DNA of 64,000 nucleotides from NCBI GenBank assembly GCA_033977485.1, contig CM066993.1:25100001-25164000 (forward strand), written 5' to 3'. The notes beneath the pieces were generated by a model that searched no databases, was not told the origin of the DNA, and saw nothing but the letters and a program-made list of their open reading frames with translations. Of the stretch, positions 59,524-64,000 are shown in pieces. Both the position numbers and the translations under genes were made by a program. The stretch comes from Hydrangea macrophylla. Its lineage: Eukaryota; Streptophyta; Magnoliopsida; Cornales; Hydrangeaceae. Position 1 is the first letter of the stretch. Every line of letters begins with the position of its first letter.

Positions 59524-60181
59524 CTCTCTGATTCTTGAGGATGTTCCTTGCAGTATTTCAGGACCTTTTGTTTTTGAGATTTGTTATCATACTGTCCCTA
59601 AATGCTCAGTTTGTCAAAACAGTTTCTAAAATCAAGGCCTTAAGGCAATTTCTTTCAATAAATTTTGCAAACCACCTTCAATGCTAACACCATTGTAGGT
59701 GCGAGTCTTAACTATTGAATTAAACCGCTTTCACGTGTTTTAAGTTAATTGTGATGATATAGTCCCGGACATGAAAGGGCTATGGATTCTTTATTTTAAG
59801 ATAAATACGGCATACTGTAGGTAATGTACTCCTTAGTGCTTCAATGTAACTGTATGGTAGATGGTTGGGTCACAGTGGATTTGTGTGATCCCGACACTTC
59901 CTTTTATTAAGAAAAATCTGTTTTGAAATATTGTTCTAGTTAGCTATTTAGTTCTTTAGTTTAATTCAAATTGCTTTCGTTAGTAGTCTTAGTTTGTGGA
60001 ACTTTGTGTTCTGCACCATTATTAAATCTTATTGAATTTTTTTTCCTTTTCTTTTGAGTTTAGTCTAAGTTAATAGGTCAACACCTTCCCTGTGGGATCA
60101 ACCTGGTCTTACCAGTTACTACTTGCACATCTACCTACCCTTGGGTATTGCACAAGAGCACACAAGAATATTCGCGTGTCA

Positions 60182-62310
60182 CAATCCTCAATGACTATTA
60201 CAGATTGAGAGAAATCATATTAACAATAGAGGTTATTCAGAAACAGAGTCTGTACTATCGACTGAAATATTAAAAAATCTTATAAAATGAAAACTAAACA
60301 TCTAGTGGTCCATGTTATACAGAACATTCCCTAAGCCATTGAAGTTCAGGGGAAAAATAAGTTGGGACCACTCTGTTTGTAAAAAGTTTTCTGTAAAACA
60401 AGTTGAAAGTCAACCTAGCTGCTGTGACAGTAGAGGCAGAATGTTTGGAAGGAATGTTTGGACAAAAATGGACACCTTTCAAGTGCTTTCAAGTCAAGCC
60501 AAAAATCATGGGTGTTCTATAATGAGTTAGGAAGACTTTAAAAGTGGTCTTGCATCCTTACCTTGAGTTTTGAACTCAGAATAATTCTTTGAAACTAAAC
60601 AACTCACTGTTGTGAAGATTTTCTTGAGAGAAATAAGGTTTATTTCTTGGAATCCCAATATTGGGGGTTTTGAGGGGTTTTGAAATAGGGATTTTGAAAG
60701 TATATTCTTAGCACTTGAATGAAGAGTATGATCGCTTGAAATATCAACATTTGAACTCATAATAAGAGCCTCCAAGATTGTTGGAGACACTGTTTTATTT
60801 TGGAAATAACCTCAAGAATACATGGGGATGTATTGAGGTTGTAACCATCATCTATCAAACATGTTTTTGAGGTCAAGAGCTACTATCCATAAGGATTCAC
60901 TCACCTCAAACTTCATCTCCTCATCTAGATGATGATGAACTAGTAAGTAAACAAGAAGAAAAAAAAAAGAAATGAGATAAGAGGAGATGAACATCAAAGT
61001 AATCAAGCAAATATATAAACAATCAATAGATGATATACAACGATGTATTGGACTTGTAGCTTGGTGTTTCACTCATATATTGTGACATTGGACATGGAAG
61101 TAGCTTTCTCTATCTTAAATGCTCACTAAAATGGTGGTTAGGTGTATTGAATATGAAGTAAATGGAAGTAATGAAGTAAAAACAAAGTTTAGAACTCACT
61201 CTCTTGTTTGGAAATCCAAGAAGGAAGCTTCTTTTCTCTCTACTCTAACCTTATCTCTACAACTTTCTCTCTAAGACTTTTCAAAGCTTGTATTTGACAC
61301 CTCCAAAATGAGAAGTCAAGGGGGGTTTATATAGGCCATTTTGGGGTGGTTTTGGGATTTTAGAAGTACTCCTATTGGTCCCAAACATCTGTGAACATAG
61401 AACTACGTCGTTTTGGTTTCTAATTAATAAAAATGAACACCCAAAAGAAATTACAAAAAAGGACCATTTTGGGAGAGAGTGCCGCGGCGGCACTAGGCCT
61501 GTTCTGCAGTGGCAGTGGTCTAGTGCCGCGGAGGCACTACTCCTCATTCGTCCAGAGGTTCCGGTATTCGCGAAAGGCCCTATTTCGTCCGAAATTCGTA
61601 GAAAATGCATATGACCTCCAAACTGAGCTTGTGATATACCGTTGGAAAGGTAATGGAGTCAACTTTCTGTTAAAAATACTTTGGAGATAGGTTAATTTGA
61701 AAAGTTTTGCGGTATTTATGATAATATCCAATTTGATCGCATTTTTCACCTTTGGAAATTCATAATAAATTCGTTTTAAATCCAAATATTATGTGCGATA
61801 TACCATTGGAAAGCTATTGACCTTTAGTTTCTGTGAAAAATATTTGAAAAATGATATGGTGCTCTGGTTTCAAAGTCAACTTTTGGTCAAACTGGTCAAA
61901 CTTGGGATTCCCGAGAAGTTCTTGAAACCTCTGGGAGCTCCTAGGAGCTGACGTTTTCGTTCTATTTTCTTTTAAAACTCATTTTAGTATTTCCCACATG
62001 ATCTAGAATGATCTTGGAACTTTTCGACGAATTTGGATGATTTCGGTCAAACTTGGTCAAACTGGTCAACGGGGACTTTCTGGGAACTTTCGGGACTTCC
62101 TGGGGTCTCTGGGAGCCGACGATTTCATCCGGTCATGCTTTTGAACTCATTTTATTGCTCTTCTTATGATGTATCGTGTTTCCAGAACATTTGGTCTGAA
62201 TTCGGGAGCGTTCAGTCTTTCAGGGGTATTTTGGTCATTCTGAGCATTTTGAGAGATAAAACTAACTCCCAGGAGTCCTTTTTGAGTCTTTTCGATCATT
62301 GTGAACCACC
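60182..62310 (-). mobile_element. Tat-like LTR (Tat-2), promoter-containing part, minus strand
   Basis: A minus-strand TATA box (cctatataaacc, 61323-61337) precedes leftward transcribed-looking sequence. GC-rich agtgccgc...ggcact words at 61480-61545 recur at 63565-63630. To the right is sequence that matches, on the minus strand, the box just inside the Tat-1 3' end. Together with 30251-31113 this would be an LTR of about 3 kb split by Athila-1. Neither terminus is sharply defined, and open stretches within it (for example 61281-61610) show no known domain. Confidence 0.4.
61323..61337 (-). promoter_or_regulatory. TATA box, minus strand, of the Tat-2 LTR
   Basis: Minus strand ggcctatataaaccc; no palindrome array nearby. 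Confidence 0.5.
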
Positions 62311-63052
62311 AAGCTATGGATCATTGTGAGGCAACGCATGTCGCAAGCGAGTGCCAAAGCTTTGAAGAGACAAGTGTTTTTGGAGGCTATAGATTTTGGA
62401 TAAAAGCATTACAAAGATGTAATGATAGAAACATGATGCTGGGGCTAGGGCTGGTCGTACTCTTTGTGAGCTGCCTCCCAAGGAGAATCAGACCAAGACA
62501 TAGTTCGGGGCACAAAGGAATAGATCACATATGCACATACACAACAATCAGGCAGATGCTATGATATAAGAATGATATGCAATGCGTGGAAGTGACATGA
62601 TTGCGTCCTAAGTCCTATTATGTTTAGTGTTCTGATCTTAGTATGAGCTGGTGTTGTGGGGTGTGTGCCACTTCGAGTGGACTTATGACATGCTAGTGTC
62701 TCCGACTGTGATGCAGTGGCTAACTTAGATAAAGACATAATGGTTTGGAAGACTCTAGGTCCCAGGGCAAACTTCTTTAATTCCGAGACACGTGCTTTGT
62801 AAGTGAAATGGATCAGACGCAAGGGTTTAGAGGATGACAACTAAAGGTGATCGAGGGATCTTGTGATAACCGATAAGTGTGAAAGCTATGATAATGGACA
62901 AATGAGAAAGCCCATGAGAATTAGGAGGTACAGAGTCGTGGAACGACGGTGCTCGTCTTTGAAATCTGAACACGGGTGATGTTCTGGTTGTTCCTGATGA
63001 CTGATCTTCGGCAGTCGGTTATGCTTTTGCTGCTTTCTGCTAGGGATAGTGG
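62311..63052 (-). mobile_element. Tat-like 3' internal noncoding region, minus strand
   Basis: On the minus strand ttggtctgattc, gaggcagctc and gtacgaccagc (about 62445-62510) align in order with 3256-3312. agctttggcactc near 62354 aligns with 3459. No coding capacity recognised. Confidence 0.5.
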
Positions 63053-63410
63053 GAACTAGTATCCTTCCGTATTTATCCTCGGGGGATGGCGTAGGACTCT
63101 CAGAGCATTTCTCTTTTCTTGAGCGGGAACTAGGACCCATCTCTGAATCTCTCACGGTTGATCAAACCTTCTGGTGATCAATCCAAGAAGGCCGATCGGA
63201 GCCTCCGAGAGCTAGTATCTCTCTTTTTGTCCTCAGGGGATGGTGTAGGACTCTCGAAGAATCTCTCTTAACTGTTTCTTAATCAGGAACCAATACCCAT
63301 CTTTGAATCTCTCACGGTTGATCAGATCTTTGCAATGGTCGGTTCGTAAAGCAGATTCGGGCCTTCAGGAGCTGATATCTTTTTATTTCTATCTTCGGGG
63401 GATTAACTAA
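63053..63410. repeat. 158-bp tandem repeat, three copies
   Basis: Copies start near 63055, 63212 and 63371 (the last is partial). They share ctcgggggatgg or tcaggggatgg, gtaggactctc, and gaatctctcacggttgatca. Noncoding. Confidence 0.75.
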
Positions 63411-63849
63411 ATCTAATGGGGTTAAAATGGATCTACTATGGATAAAACCTCAGAAATCTTGACTAAAATGGGCCACCGGGGCTAATTGGGAGCACAAACT
63501 GGCTAAAACGGGTCAGAATGGGCCGAAATGGGCTGAAATGGAGAGAAGCGGGGCCCGTAGGGGGTAGTAGTGCGATGGCACTGGACCACTGCTACGACGG
63601 TAATTGGCCAGTGCTGGCGGCACTGGGTGGCCAGACTCCATTGGTGTATATCTTGGGTTTTTGGGCATTTTAAGCTCATTTTTGGCCATTTTTGAGCGTT
63701 TTTGCAGCCAAAATCCGTCAAAACGCAGCTTGTGCACGCTCAAGTGAGTAATCTTTCCCCATAATTAGAATTTTTATTGGGGTTTTTACATTTTTCAAAA
63801 TCTCAAGAAGAAAGTTGAGCTCCCATTATTATTTTTTTTTTACAAATCC
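63411..63849. other. Unassigned G-rich and T-rich sequence
   Basis: Repeated atgggc words at 63467-63540 and agtgc...ggcact words at 63565-63630, then a T-rich run to 63840. No gene seen; probably retroelement LTR or leader sequence. Confidence 0.35.
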
Positions 63850-64000
63850 ATGGCTTTAAGTTCAACGAGGCCGTCCAAGAAGGCCAAGGAACGTACAAAG
63901 ACCGAGAGTCAACCTTCGGAGTTGGTTTTATGCGATCCTCAACGTCACCTTTTGGCCGCGGCTCTAGTTCATCAGGTATGTGAAGCTTTCGGTAGTTCGG
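63850..64000 (+). CDS. Unidentified reading frame, 5' part only
   Basis: ATG at 63850 (MALSSTRPSKKAKERT) opens a frame that runs 50 codons to the window end. The N-terminus is basic and NLS-like. An excellent splice donor, ATCAG/GTATGTG, lies at 63975/63976, so only the first 42 codons may be exon. It may be the start of another retroelement gag or of a host gene; the sequence shown does not decide. Confidence 0.3.
   Translation, partial: MALSSTRPSKKAKERTKTESQPSELVLCDPQRHLLAAALVHQVCEAFGSS

Larger units (their letters stand above)
31114..60181 (+). mobile_element. Athila-1: Athila-lineage Ty3/gypsy element, carrying nested Athila-2
   Basis: LTRs of 1630 and 1641 bp (TGCAAAGCGGGGG...GTGTCA) bound an interior with tRNA-Asp PBS, gag-pol, an intron-containing accessory gene and an env-position gene. 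The 3' noncoding region is split by Athila-2. Flanks read CAACA (31109-31113) and CAATC (60182-60186), only a partial target duplication. That could mean mutation of an old insertion, or recombination between elements. Without the nested copy the element is about 14.5 kb. Confidence 0.9.
58541..60181 (+). repeat. 3' LTR of Athila-1
   Basis: 1641 bp with arrays at 58795-58906 and 59405-59523 and a TATA box at 58971-58982. It differs from the 5' LTR by many substitutions and by extra array sequence near 58823. Confidence 0.92.

Noticed and set aside
61281..61614. Overlapping open frames on both strands near the minus-strand TATA box
   Set aside because: LTR-like GC-rich sequence with no known domain and no conserved copy.

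Overview
This window looks like intergenic DNA from a repeat-rich flowering plant, probably a eudicot; the species cannot be named. No host gene, rRNA or tRNA gene was recognised. Almost everything is LTR retrotransposon: Ty3/gypsy lineages Athila, Tat/Ogre and a CRM-like chromovirus, plus one Ty1/copia element, inserted into one another. Coordinates of element ends come from TG...CA termini, primer-binding sites (PBS), polypurine tracts (PPT) and target-site duplications (TSD) read directly from the sequence.

Layout. 1-3518 is the degenerate 3' internal region of a Tat/Ogre-like element, including a 17-bp minisatellite. Its LTR starts at 3519 and resumes after a Copia element (4106-12006, TSD GTGTT), probably ending near 14877. 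From about 14947 to 23103 lies a decayed Athila pol fragment. It is split by a CRM-like gypsy element on the minus strand (15729-22485, TSD CTAGT). 23104-25445 is Athila 3' noncoding sequence, a Copia LTR scrap and a 42-bp tandem repeat. 25446-30125 is a dead Tat/Ogre gag-pol with two RNase H domains. A second, minus-strand Tat-like LTR (30251-31113 plus 60182 to about 62310) is split by a large Athila element, Athila-1 (31114-60181, plus strand). Athila-1 itself carries a second member of the same family, Athila-2 (42538-57061, minus strand, TSD GCTAT), in its 3' noncoding region. 62311-64000 is Tat-like 3' internal sequence, a 158-bp tandem repeat and the start of an unidentified reading frame.

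The two Athila copies are the most informative part. Each has LTRs of about 1.63 kb, a tRNA-Asp PBS and a gag-pol frame of about 1850 codons, followed by two further genes. The first encodes an acidic protein and appears to contain a conserved GT-AG intron. The second, in the env position, encodes a basic, coiled-coil protein without an obvious membrane segment and seems to have an intron in its 5' leader. Athila-2 is intact apart from one nonsense codon in integrase. Athila-1 has eight nonsense codons.

The strongest unexplained signal is a 14-bp palindrome, TTCGATCGATCGAA, and close variants, arranged in arrays of roughly 100-280 bp. The arrays occur in both the Copia element and the Athila elements, which belong to different superfamilies. 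In both, one array sits directly upstream of the LTR TATA box and another lies downstream in transcribed sequence. Athila also has a pair of arrays ahead of its env-position gene, the second of them inside the predicted leader intron. This suggests a shared regulatory module that has spread between unrelated retrotransposons.
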